A stretch of 21,511 nt of DNA from Gammaproteobacteria bacterium (GTDB lineage Bacteria > Pseudomonadota > Gammaproteobacteria > Xanthomonadales > Xanthomonadaceae), in contig JAUIJO010000014.1 in assembly GCA_030431185.1 (NCBI GenBank), forward strand, positions 1 through 21,511, given 5' to 3'. The position numbers were made by a program, and so were the translations under genes. Shown in pieces: positions 7,358-14,233 of the stretch. The notes under the pieces were generated by a model. The model worked only from the letters and a program-made list of their open reading frames with translations. It was not told where the DNA came from and searched no databases. How positions within the stretch are numbered: position 1 is the stretch's first letter; each line of letters begins with the position of its first letter.

Positions 7358-8374
7358 TCATTGGCGCAGGCTCGATTGCGCCTGCGACATCGCAGGCTGC
7401 CGGCTCGTGACCGGCGCGTCGTCGTCGGCCGACATGAACTGGCGATGGATCTCGTCGCCGAGCCGGGCCAGGCGCGCCATCGCGTCCTGCAGCCAGGGTT
7501 CCAGGCCGCTGTCGATGATCTCGTCGAGTCGGGCGTACTGGACCTGCGCGGCCAGCGAACCGGCCTGCCGGACCACTTCCAGGCCATCGTGCCCGGCCAG
7601 CGCCTGCAGCACCTCGTGCAGCCGCGCGACGCAGGTCCGGAGCGACCGGGGATTGCCGCCGTTGAGCAGCATGAGTTCGGTGACCGTGGCGGGATTGACC
7701 GACTCCCGGTACAGGCGTCGATAGGTCTCGAAGGCCGAAAGCGACTGCAACAGCGCGCTCCACTGGAAGTATTCGACCGCGTCGCGCACCTCCCGGCTTT
7801 CGGCGAGGTCGGCGTCGCTGCCCACCACGTCGAGCATGCGCACGGCCCAGTCGGCGCGTTCGATGAAGGTGCCCAGGCGCAGGAAATGGTAGCCCTCGTC
7901 TCGGCCGAGGGTGCCGATCATCACCCCGCGGAACGACGCCGAGCAGTTCTTGATCCATTCCAGCACGCCGCTGATGCCCTCGTTGCGGATGCGAGCGGCG
8001 TCGATGCCGCGCATCTCCAGCCAGGTCGCGTTGAGGTCCTCGTACATTTCAGCGGTGATCGCCACCCGCTGGGCCCGCGCATTCTCGCGCGCGGCGTGGA
8101 AGGCATGGTGGATCGACGAAGGGTTGTCGGGCGATAGCAGCAGGAAGTCCACCACCGTGTCACCGTCCACCTTGTCGTGGCAGGCTTCGAATCGCTCCGC
8201 CACGCCCAGTGCCTCGAGCGCGCGCCGCCACGGCGCGGCGTGCGCCTTCCCGCGGTCCAGTCGCTCGGGCAGCATGGCGATGCGCTGGGTCACGTCGAGC
8301 AGGCGGGCGGTGTTCTCGGCGCGCTCCATGTGGCGCGCCACCCAGTACAGGTCGTTGGCGGTCCGGCACAGCAT
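7358..8374 (-). CDS. Alpha-E domain protein (DUF403/COG2307)
   Basis: The 338-residue all-alpha protein begins MLCRTANDLYWVARHMERAENTARLLDV, the hallmark of alpha-E proteins, which co-occur with circularly permuted ATP-grasp proteins. Other conserved stretches are PSSIHHAFHAARENARAQR, the WIKNCSASFRGVM region, and LGTFIERADWAVRMLDV, an internal echo of the N-terminal motif. Its biochemical activity is unproven; comparative work places it with ATP-grasp amidoligase-like enzymes in possible peptide synthesis or tagging systems. The ATG at 8374 shares one base with the TGA of the ATP-grasp gene (TGATG), showing translational coupling. The frame stays open far upstream, but only because of high G+C, and the family N-terminus fixes the start. 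Confidence 0.93.
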   Translation of the reverse strand: MLCRTANDLYWVARHMERAENTARLLDVTQRIAMLPERLDRGKAHAAPWRRALEALGVAERFEACHDKVDGDTVVDFLLLSPDNPSSIHHAFHAARENARAQRVAITAEMYEDLNATWLEMRGIDAARIRNEGISGVLEWIKNCSASFRGVMIGTLGRDEGYHFLRLGTFIERADWAVRMLDVVGSDADLAESREVRDAVEYFQWSALLQSLSAFETYRRLYRESVNPATVTELMLLNGGNPRSLRTCVARLHEVLQALAGHDGLEVVRQAGSLAAQVQYARLDEIIDSGLEPWLQDAMARLARLGDEIHRQFMSADDDAPVTSRQPAMSQAQSSLRQ

Positions 8375-9813
8375 CAGGGGTGTCCTCCGGGGAGCGGGGC
8401 GTCGGTGTCGAGCACCCAGGTGTCCTTGGTGCCGCCGCCCTGGGATGAATTGACCACGAGCGAGCCTTCCCGCAGGGCCACCCGGGTCAGGCCGCCGGGC
8501 ATCACATGGATCTTCTCGCCCGACAGGATGTAGGGGCGCAGGTCGATGTGGCGCGGGGCCAGCCCGCTCTCGACGAAGGTGGGGCAGGTCGACAGCGAGA
8601 GCGTCGGCTGGCCGATGTAGTTGTCCGGGTCGGCCAGGATCCGCTGGCGGAACTCCTCGATCTCCGCATGGGTCGACGCAGGCCCGACCAGCATGCCGTA
8701 GCCGCCGGCGCCGTGGACTTCCTTGACCACCAGGTCGGCGAGGTTGTCGAGCACGTACTGGCGCTCGTCCGCATGGCGCAACTGGTAGGTCGGCACGTTG
8801 TGCAGGATGGGCTCCTCGCTGAGGTAGAAGCGGATCATGTCCGGGACGAAGGGATACACCGACTTGTCGTCGCCGACCCCGGTGCCCGGCGCGTTGGCCA
8901 GGGTGACGTTGCCCGCGCGGTAGGCATGGAACAGCCCCGGCACGCCGAGCATGGACTCGGGCCGGAACACGGTCGGGTCCAGGTAGTCGTCGTTGATGCG
9001 CCGGTAGATCACGTGCACGCGTTGCGGCCCGCGGGTGGTGCGCATGTAGACCATGTCGTCGCGCACGAACAGGTCGGCGCCCTCGACCAGCTCCACGCCC
9101 ATCTGCTGGGCGAGGAAGGCGTGCTCGAAGTAGGCCGAATTCGCGGCGCCGGGCGTGAGGACCGCGACGATGGGACTGTCCACGCCGGCGGGGGCGGCCT
9201 GGCGCAGGATTTCCAGCAACGCATCCGGGTAGCGCTCCACCGGCGCGATCTGCTGCCGCGCGAAGAGCTCGGGGATCAGGCGCGCCATCATCCTGCGGTT
9301 CTCGAGCATGTACGACACCCCGGAGGGCACGCGCAGGTTGTCTTCCAGCACGTAGTACTCGCCATCCCCCGCACGCACGAGGTCGATGCCCGACACGTGG
9401 GAATAGATGCCGCCGGGCACGTGCAGGCCCTGCATCTCGGGGCGGAATTCGCTGTTGCCCAGCACCATCGCCTCCGGCACGCGCCCTTCCTTGAGGATGC
9501 GCTGGTCGCCGTAGACGTCGCCCAGGAACAGGTTCAGGGCGTGCACGCGCTGGCGCAGTCCGGCCTCCAGCATCTTCCACTCGGAGGCGGGCAGGATGCG
9601 CGGGACGATGTCGAAGGGGATCAGGCGCTCGTTGCCCGACTCCTCGCCGTACACGGAGAACGTGATGCCGACGCGGGTGAACGAGATTTCCGCTTCGCGC
9701 CGCTTGCCGGTGATCAGGGCCGGGGGCGTGTCGCGCACCCAGTCGTCGAACGCGCGGTAGTGGGGCCGGACGTTGCCGTCCGGATCGTGCATTTCGTCGA
9801 ACCTGTCAGGCAT
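8374..9813 (-). CDS. Circularly permuted type 2 ATP-grasp protein (COG2308)
   Basis: The 479-residue product belongs to the circularly permuted ATP-grasp group (formerly DUF404/DUF407), thought to join a carboxylate to an amine with ATP. Landmarks are FDIVPRILPASEWKMLEAGLRQR, FLGDVYGDQRILKEG, the YYVLEDNLRVPSGVSYMLENR block near residue 150, YRRINDDYLDP, NAPGTGVGDDKSVYPFVP, LVVKEVHGAGGYGM, and HIDLRPYILSG. The last two carry likely nucleotide and metal ligands. Three ATGs lie close together; 9813 is chosen because a GGAG stands 7 bases upstream of it, whereas that GGAG would be too close for the ATG at 9819. It is the first gene of the ATP-grasp/alpha-E/Anbu unit and is separated from metK by a terminator. 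The substrate is unknown. Confidence 0.92.
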   Translation of the reverse strand: MPDRFDEMHDPDGNVRPHYRAFDDWVRDTPPALITGKRREAEISFTRVGITFSVYGEESGNERLIPFDIVPRILPASEWKMLEAGLRQRVHALNLFLGDVYGDQRILKEGRVPEAMVLGNSEFRPEMQGLHVPGGIYSHVSGIDLVRAGDGEYYVLEDNLRVPSGVSYMLENRRMMARLIPELFARQQIAPVERYPDALLEILRQAAPAGVDSPIVAVLTPGAANSAYFEHAFLAQQMGVELVEGADLFVRDDMVYMRTTRGPQRVHVIYRRINDDYLDPTVFRPESMLGVPGLFHAYRAGNVTLANAPGTGVGDDKSVYPFVPDMIRFYLSEEPILHNVPTYQLRHADERQYVLDNLADLVVKEVHGAGGYGMLVGPASTHAEIEEFRQRILADPDNYIGQPTLSLSTCPTFVESGLAPRHIDLRPYILSGEKIHVMPGGLTRVALREGSLVVNSSQGGGTKDTWVLDTDAPLPGGHP

Positions 9814-10004
9814 CGGCATGCTCCGTCGCGGGAGGGGGAGTGCCATGCCTCCGGAGGCGCCCGTCGAGCGGGCCTGGCCCGGCCTTCAGTGGGAGGATGA
9901 TGTCGCCTTGTCGTCCGGGCCGCCGCCTGGATCACGATCGACGGCCGCGGCTGGCACCCCATGGCACCCCCATCAAACACGATGGCCCGGCAAGGGAACA
10001 TGAA

Positions 10005-10026
10005 AACGGGCCGCAAGCGGCCCGTT
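10005..10026 (-). terminator. Rho-independent terminator of metK
   Basis: On the minus strand a perfect stem of AACGGGCCG and its complement, with a small CTTG-type loop, is followed by TTTTCATGTT. It lies about 40 bases past the metK stop. A shorter hairpin (GCCCGT/ACGGGC, 10041-10055) sits between the stop and this element. It resembles the ahcY terminator in its stem ends. Confidence 0.8.
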
Positions 10027-10066
10027 CCCGAGTGCGAGGCGCCCGTACCACGGGCGGCGCGCGGTA

Positions 10067-11302
10067 TTACTTGATCTTGCCGGCCTTGCGCAGCTCCTCG
10101 GCCTTGTCGGTCTTTTCCCACGAGAACGCCGTCGCGGCCTGCCGGGTGCCGGTGCCGTCGACGTAGCTGACGTCCTTGGGCTTGCGGCCGAAGTGGCCGT
10201 AGGCAGCGGTGTCCTGGTAGATCGGGTGGATCAGGTCGAGCATCTTGACGATGCCGTAGGGGCGCAGGTCGAAGTGCTTGCGGATCAGCTTCTCGATCTT
10301 GTCGTCGCTGATGTGGCCGGTCCCGAAGGTGGTCACCGAGATCGAAGTCGGCTCGGCGACGCCGATCGCGTAGCTCAGCTGCACTTCGCACTTGTCGGCC
10401 AGGCCGGCAGCGACCACGTTCTTGGCCACGTAGCGCGCTGCGTACGCCGCGGATCGGTCGACCTTGGAGGGGTCCTTGCCGGAGAACGCACCGCCACCGT
10501 GGCGCGCCATGCCGCCGTAGGTGTCGACGATGATCTTGCGGCCGGTCAGGCCGCAGTCGCCGACGGGACCGCCGACGACGAAGATGCCGGTCGGGTTGAT
10601 GTGGATCTTGCTCTTGGGCAGCGCGTCGAGCCACTTCTTCGGCAGCACCGGCTTGAGGATGTGCTCGCGCACCGCCTCGATGAGGTCCTTCTGCTTGATG
10701 CCCGGATCGTGCTGGGTCGACAGCACCACCGCGTCGAGGCCGACGATCTGGTTGGCGTTGTCGTAGCGCAGGGTGACCTGGCTCTTGGCGTCCGGGCGCA
10801 GCCACGGCAGCGGCGAGTTGCGCTTCTTGCGCACCTTGGCCTGCTGCTCCACGAGGCGGTGGCTGTAGTAGATGGGCGCCGGCATGAACTCGGGCGCTTC
10901 GTTGCAGGCGTAGCCGAACATCAGGCCCTGGTCGCCGGCACCCTGCTCTTCGGGCTTCTTCTGCTTCTTCTTGCTGCCGTCGACGCCGTCGGCGATGTCC
11001 TGCGACTGCTTGCCGATCATGTTGATGATGGCGCAGGTATGACCGTCGAAGCCGACGTCGGAGGTGTTGTAGCCGATGTCGTTGATGACCTTGCGCGCAA
11101 GGTCCTCGATGTCGACCCACGCATTGGTGGTGATCTCGCCGGCCACGATCGCGGCGCCGGTCTTCACCATCGTCTCGCAGGCCACGCGCGCGCGCTTGTC
11201 CTGCGCGAGGATCGCGTCGAGGACGGCGTCGGAAATCTGGTCGGCGATCTTGTCCGGATGGCCTTCGGACACGGATTCGGAGGTGAACAGGTAGCTGGAC
11301 AT
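10067..11302 (-). CDS. metK: S-adenosylmethionine synthetase
   Basis: MetK joins methionine and ATP to make SAM, releasing phosphate and pyrophosphate. The 411-residue product has the N-terminal LFTSESVSEGHPDK motif, GAGDQGLMFGYA, the strongly conserved TGRKIIVDTYGGMARHGGG, and GGGAFSGKDPSKVDRSAAYAARYVAKN (phosphate-binding region). YGHFGR and the final SWEKTDKA stretch close the protein. It is longer than E. coli MetK (384) because of two insertions: a Lys-rich loop (GSKKKQKK) before GAGDQG and about 20 residues between YGHFGR and SWEKTDKA. The ATG at 11302 is used because GAAGGA lies about 10 bases upstream; an open TTG start 6 codons earlier would overlap that site. The gene has its own terminator. 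Confidence 0.98.
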   Translation of the reverse strand: MSSYLFTSESVSEGHPDKIADQISDAVLDAILAQDKRARVACETMVKTGAAIVAGEITTNAWVDIEDLARKVINDIGYNTSDVGFDGHTCAIINMIGKQSQDIADGVDGSKKKQKKPEEQGAGDQGLMFGYACNEAPEFMPAPIYYSHRLVEQQAKVRKKRNSPLPWLRPDAKSQVTLRYDNANQIVGLDAVVLSTQHDPGIKQKDLIEAVREHILKPVLPKKWLDALPKSKIHINPTGIFVVGGPVGDCGLTGRKIIVDTYGGMARHGGGAFSGKDPSKVDRSAAYAARYVAKNVVAAGLADKCEVQLSYAIGVAEPTSISVTTFGTGHISDDKIEKLIRKHFDLRPYGIVKMLDLIHPIYQDTAAYGHFGRKPKDVSYVDGTGTRQAATAFSWEKTDKAEELRKAGKIK

Positions 11303-11310
11303 CGAGGCTA

Positions 11311-11328
11311 TATCCTTCAATTCGGATA
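11311..11328. promoter_or_regulatory. TATC-N10-GATA dyad overlapping the metK ribosome site
   Basis: The inverted repeat TATC-N10-GATA (5 bp if the flanking C/G pair is counted) has the same arms and the same 10-base gap as the dyad in the metF promoter. Its 3' half on the minus strand contains the GAAGGA ribosome site of metK. It could be a DNA operator or, as RNA, a weak hairpin masking the ribosome site. Its protein or ligand is unknown. Confidence 0.45.
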
Positions 11329-11341
11329 AAGGGATGGCGAA

Positions 11342-11347
11342 ATGATA
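11342..11347 (-). promoter_or_regulatory. Possible -10 box of metK
   Basis: TATCAT on the minus strand stands 39 bases upstream of the metK ATG. No convincing -35 is found at the right distance, so this is only a candidate. A start here would put the TATC-N10-GATA dyad in the 5' leader. Confidence 0.3.
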
Positions 11348-11737
11348 CAGGCTGGTGGCCGGACGTGCATTGTGCCCGTTCCGGGCGTTTCCTGCGGGTT
11401 AAGCCTCTGCCGCGGGCCGCGTCCACCCGCCGCCATTTGTCACCGAGCCGTCGTGGCGGCGACACATGGATGTCGCGCGAGGCCTCCAGGCTTCTGGCGA
11501 CGGCCAAGGGGTCGCCCTTCGATGCATGCACATGGGCAGGATCGAACAGCGTTCGCGGCAGCGTTTCCCCGACGGAACCGGGGGGCGCCGCGCACGGTGC
11601 CATCGCCCCTCGCGGGAGATGCCCGGGCGTGGACCTCGTCCAGCCGCGCAGTGCGAGGCGACATCCGGCGCGCCGTTCCCCGCGTTGGGGGCCCCTGACT
11701 TCGGCCCGCGCGCCAGGCGCCCGGCGGCGGCCCGCCC
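11348..11737. other. About 390 bases with no convincing gene, between divergent metK and the phosphoesterase gene
   Basis: The open frames here are Arg/Pro/Ala-rich, lack ribosome sites and resemble no family I know. Two dyads are visible: GCCCG/CGGGC with a 3-base loop followed by GTTT on the plus strand (11374-11390), and a perfect GCGACA/TGTCGC with a 6-base loop (11459-11476). The first looks like a terminator for the plus strand, but no plus-strand gene precedes it, so a short RNA ending there is possible though unsupported. No riboswitch class that I recognise is present. Confidence 0.5.
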
Positions 11738-12577
11738 ATGAGCCCGGTCGCCCCCGTCCCCGCCGCCGTGACGCCGTTGCCGAGCCGGCGTCGCGCGGTG
11801 TTCATTTCCGACGTGCACCTGGGATCCAAGCATTGCCACGCCGCCGAGCTGGCGGACTTCCTGGGTGGCCTGCGCTGCGACCGGCTCTACCTGGTCGGCG
11901 ACATCGTCGACCTGTGGTGGATGGCGCAGCGACGCGCGGTCTGGAAGACCCCACACCAGCGCGTGATGGAGGCCCTGCATGCGCTGGCACGCGCCGGCAC
12001 AGAGCTGGTGTACGTCCCCGGCAACCACGACCGCCCGGCGCGCCGCTTCTGCGGCCTGGCGTTGCCGCGCATGCAGGTGCGGCGGCGGGCGATACACGTC
12101 ACCGCCGACGGTCGTCGCCTGCTGGTCACGCATGGCGACGACTACGACAACGCCACGCACTTCGGCGGCCTGCAGGAACGATTGGGCGACTGGTTGTACT
12201 ACCGCATCCTGACCGGCAACCAGTGGCTCAACCTCGCGCGTCGGCGGCTCGGGCTGCGCTACTGGTCGATGTCGGAGTTCCTCAAGCGGCGCAGCAGCGC
12301 GGCGGAGCGCTACATCGCGCGGTTCGTGCGCGCGGGCCTGGACGATGCCACGCGGCGCGGCCTGGACGGGATCGTCTGCGGGCACATCCATCGGGCCGCC
12401 CTGTTCGAGCGGGACGGCCGCGTGTACGCCAACGACGGCGACTGGGTCGAGAGCCTGACCGCGCTGTGCGAGGATCCCGACGGCAGCCTGCGGCTCCTGT
12501 CCCACACGGGCGAGACGCTGGCGTTCCTGCCGGCGACCGCGGCCGCGCCGCGCATGGACCTGTCCAGCGCCGCCTGA
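11738..12577 (+). CDS. LpxH-like metallophosphoesterase (UDP-2,3-diacylglucosamine diphosphatase family)
   Basis: The 279-residue calcineurin-type phosphoesterase shows all metal-site motifs in order: SDVHLGS (D25, H27), VGDIVDLW (D55), PGNHDR (N96, H97), THGDDYDN (His near 131) and CGHIHRA (near 215). LpxH-family enzymes (COG2908) hydrolyse UDP-2,3-diacylglucosamine to lipid X in lipid A synthesis. This sequence, with its longer middle and the YRILTGNQWLNLARRRLG segment, resembles the LpxH2-like branch more than E. coli LpxH, so the substrate is uncertain and a second canonical lpxH may exist elsewhere. The start lacks a Shine-Dalgarno sequence, and the first 19 residues are Pro/Ala-rich, so a later start is possible. 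It is followed after 62 bases by the DUF457 gene in the same orientation. Confidence 0.85.
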   Translation: MSPVAPVPAAVTPLPSRRRAVFISDVHLGSKHCHAAELADFLGGLRCDRLYLVGDIVDLWWMAQRRAVWKTPHQRVMEALHALARAGTELVYVPGNHDRPARRFCGLALPRMQVRRRAIHVTADGRRLLVTHGDDYDNATHFGGLQERLGDWLYYRILTGNQWLNLARRRLGLRYWSMSEFLKRRSSAAERYIARFVRAGLDDATRRGLDGIVCGHIHRAALFERDGRVYANDGDWVESLTALCEDPDGSLRLLSHTGETLAFLPATAAAPRMDLSSAA

Positions 12578-12639
12578 GCGCACGCGGGGCAGGACCTCCG
12601 GTACGGTCGTCCGCGTGTTCGAGCCGGTAGCATGGGCGG

Positions 12640-13737
12640 ATGGATTCCCTGACGCAGATCGTCCTGGGCGGCGCGATCGCCGCCGCCATCGCCCCGCGCG
12701 GCCACCGGCGTGCCGCCCTGCTCGCGGGCGCGGCGCTGGGTACCTTGCCGGACCTGGACGTGCTTCCGATCCACCTGTTGACCGACGACCCGGTGCGGCG
12801 CATGACCTGGCACCGGGGCCTCAGCCACTCGCTGCTGGTGCTGCCCTTCGTCGCCTGGGCCATCTGGGCCTGGTGCAGGGGCCGTGGCAAGCGGGTCGCG
12901 GCATCGCCACGGCGGTGGTTCTGGGCGATCCAGCTCGCCTTGTGTACCCATCCGCTGCTGGATGCCTTCACCGTTTACGGCACGCAGCTGCTGTGGCCGC
13001 TGCCGACCCGGCCGGTGATGTGGTCGAGCGTGTTCATCATCGACCCGCTGTACACGGTGTGGCTCCTCGCGGCCTGCGTGGTGGCCTGGTGGGCGAGGGA
13101 ACGGCAAGTGGCCCAGCGCGCCCTGGTGCTGGGACTCGTCATTAGCTCGGCCTACCTGGGCGCTTCGCTGGTGGCGAAGTCGGCGGTGGACCGGGTGGCC
13201 GTCGCCGCCCTGGCCGAGCGCGGGCTGGCCGATGCGCCGCGCTTCTCGGTCCCGATGCCGTTCAACATCCTGCTGTGGCGGGTCGTCGCGATGACACCGG
13301 AAGGCTTCGTGGAGGGCGAGCGTTCGCTGGTGGCGGACACGGGGCCGATGCGCTTCCGGGCCCATGCGTCCGATGCACGCGCCTTCGCCGAGGTCGCCGA
13401 GTATCCCAGCGTGAACCGGTTGAACTGGTTCAACCACGGCTTCATGAAAGCCGAGCAGCGCGACGGCCAACTGGTGCTGTCGGACCTGCGGATGGGCGCC
13501 GAGCCCGACTTCAGCTTCCGCTTCGCGGTGGCCGAGCGTTACGAAGGCAGTTGGCGCGAGATCCCGCCGGCGCAACTGGACTGGCCATGGGAGGCCAGCC
13601 GGCGACTGGGGGACATGTGGCGTCGCATCTGGCACGCGCCGCCGCCGGCCGGCGAGCGGGAGCCGGGTCCTGACCGCGCGCGCCTGGCCGGGAGCGCGCC
13701 TGGACCGGCGCCGCATGGAGCCGCGCCGGTCCCTTGA
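12640..13737 (+). CDS. YdjM-type membrane-bound metal-dependent hydrolase (DUF457)
   Basis: The 365-residue product has the DUF457/YdjM layout: an N-terminal MDSLTQIVLGGAIAAAI helix, LGTLPDLDVL (acidic metal ligands), TWHRGLSHSLLVLP with the HRGxSHS motif, and CTHPLLDAFTVYGT. Four to five hydrophobic segments lie in the first 180 residues, and a soluble C-terminal half (about 190-350) probably faces the periplasm. Known members are inner-membrane proteins with a predicted metal-dependent hydrolase activity and no firm substrate; E. coli YdjM is SOS-induced. No LexA box is evident in the 62 bases upstream here. The last 30 residues are Pro/Ala/Gly-rich and poorly conserved. It converges with the next gene, with only 13 bases between stops. 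Confidence 0.9.
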   Translation: MDSLTQIVLGGAIAAAIAPRGHRRAALLAGAALGTLPDLDVLPIHLLTDDPVRRMTWHRGLSHSLLVLPFVAWAIWAWCRGRGKRVAASPRRWFWAIQLALCTHPLLDAFTVYGTQLLWPLPTRPVMWSSVFIIDPLYTVWLLAACVVAWWARERQVAQRALVLGLVISSAYLGASLVAKSAVDRVAVAALAERGLADAPRFSVPMPFNILLWRVVAMTPEGFVEGERSLVADTGPMRFRAHASDARAFAEVAEYPSVNRLNWFNHGFMKAEQRDGQLVLSDLRMGAEPDFSFRFAVAERYEGSWREIPPAQLDWPWEASRRLGDMWRRIWHAPPPAGEREPGPDRARLAGSAPGPAPHGAAPVP

Positions 13738-13750
13738 GCCTCGTCCGCGC

Positions 13751-14068
13751 CTACAGCGCGCGCGTGTCCTGCGGTTCGATGGGCAACTGGACGACGACCT
13801 CGCGTCCTTCACTGTCGCGCAGGGCCACCGACTCGCCACGGAGGAGGCGCTCGTGGCCCTCCTTGCCGACCACGCGCGTGAAGCGTGCGAGTGCGCGATC
13901 GTAGGTATAGCGATACTCGGCGAAAGCGGTGCGGTTCCCCAGCACCATCTGGACCTTGCGCTCGCTGAGTCCGGTGATGTTGGAGAGGTCGCCGACGGGG
14001 TCGTTGCCCGCGACGGCCGGGAATGCGGCGAACGAAGCCAGTACGAAGAGGGTGATCTTGGCGTTCAT
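13751..14068 (-). CDS. Small exported protein of unknown function
   Basis: The 105-residue product starts MNAKITLFVLASFAAFPAVAG, a clean signal peptide with a likely cut after AVA, leaving an exported protein of about 85 residues. The mature part contains DLSNITGLSERKVQMVLGNRTAFAEYRYTYDRALARF, a helical, basic stretch, and ends with a beta-rich segment. It has no cysteines and no membrane helix beyond the signal. I do not recognise a named family. The ATG at 14068 is firmly supported by AGGAG 6 bases upstream; the longer frame to 14197 has no such site. It lies 165 bases behind dusB on the same strand, where enterobacteria carry fis, but it is not related to Fis. Confidence 0.8.
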   Translation of the reverse strand: MNAKITLFVLASFAAFPAVAGNDPVGDLSNITGLSERKVQMVLGNRTAFAEYRYTYDRALARFTRVVGKEGHERLLRGESVALRDSEGREVVVQLPIEPQDTRAL

Positions 14069-14233
14069 GCGGTTCTCCTGATCGCCGGGATGCGGCAGCG
14101 GGGGATACTGCCGATGGGGGCATCCCGGCAACTGCATTGGAACGCGAATGAAAGCCGGTTTCATGAGCCGGATGCCCCTGTGACCTTTGGCTGGCACGCT
14201 TGATGCTTGCCGGCGCGGGCGCCCGGAACGGTG

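Noticed and set aside
7358..9580. A 740-codon open frame joining alpha-E with an upstream extension
   Set aside because: The part beyond 8374 is an Arg/Pro-rich shadow of the ATP-grasp gene in another frame; the alpha-E N-terminal motif starts exactly at 8374.
8506..9900. A 464-codon plus-strand open frame opposite the ATP-grasp gene
   Set aside because: Antisense shadow with repeated Val/His/Asp-rich segments and no family match.
9956..9974. Direct repeat TGGCACCCC in tandem upstream of the ATP-grasp gene
   Set aside because: Only two short copies are present, with no promoter or known site beside them; chance is likely in this composition.
9714..11603. A 629-codon minus-strand open frame over metK
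   Set aside because: It is a shifted-frame reading of metK with an Arg-rich composition; the true metK frame has every family motif.
11466..11741. A 91-codon plus-strand ORF in the metK-phosphoesterase gap
   Set aside because: No ribosome site, Arg/Pro-rich text and no recognisable domain.
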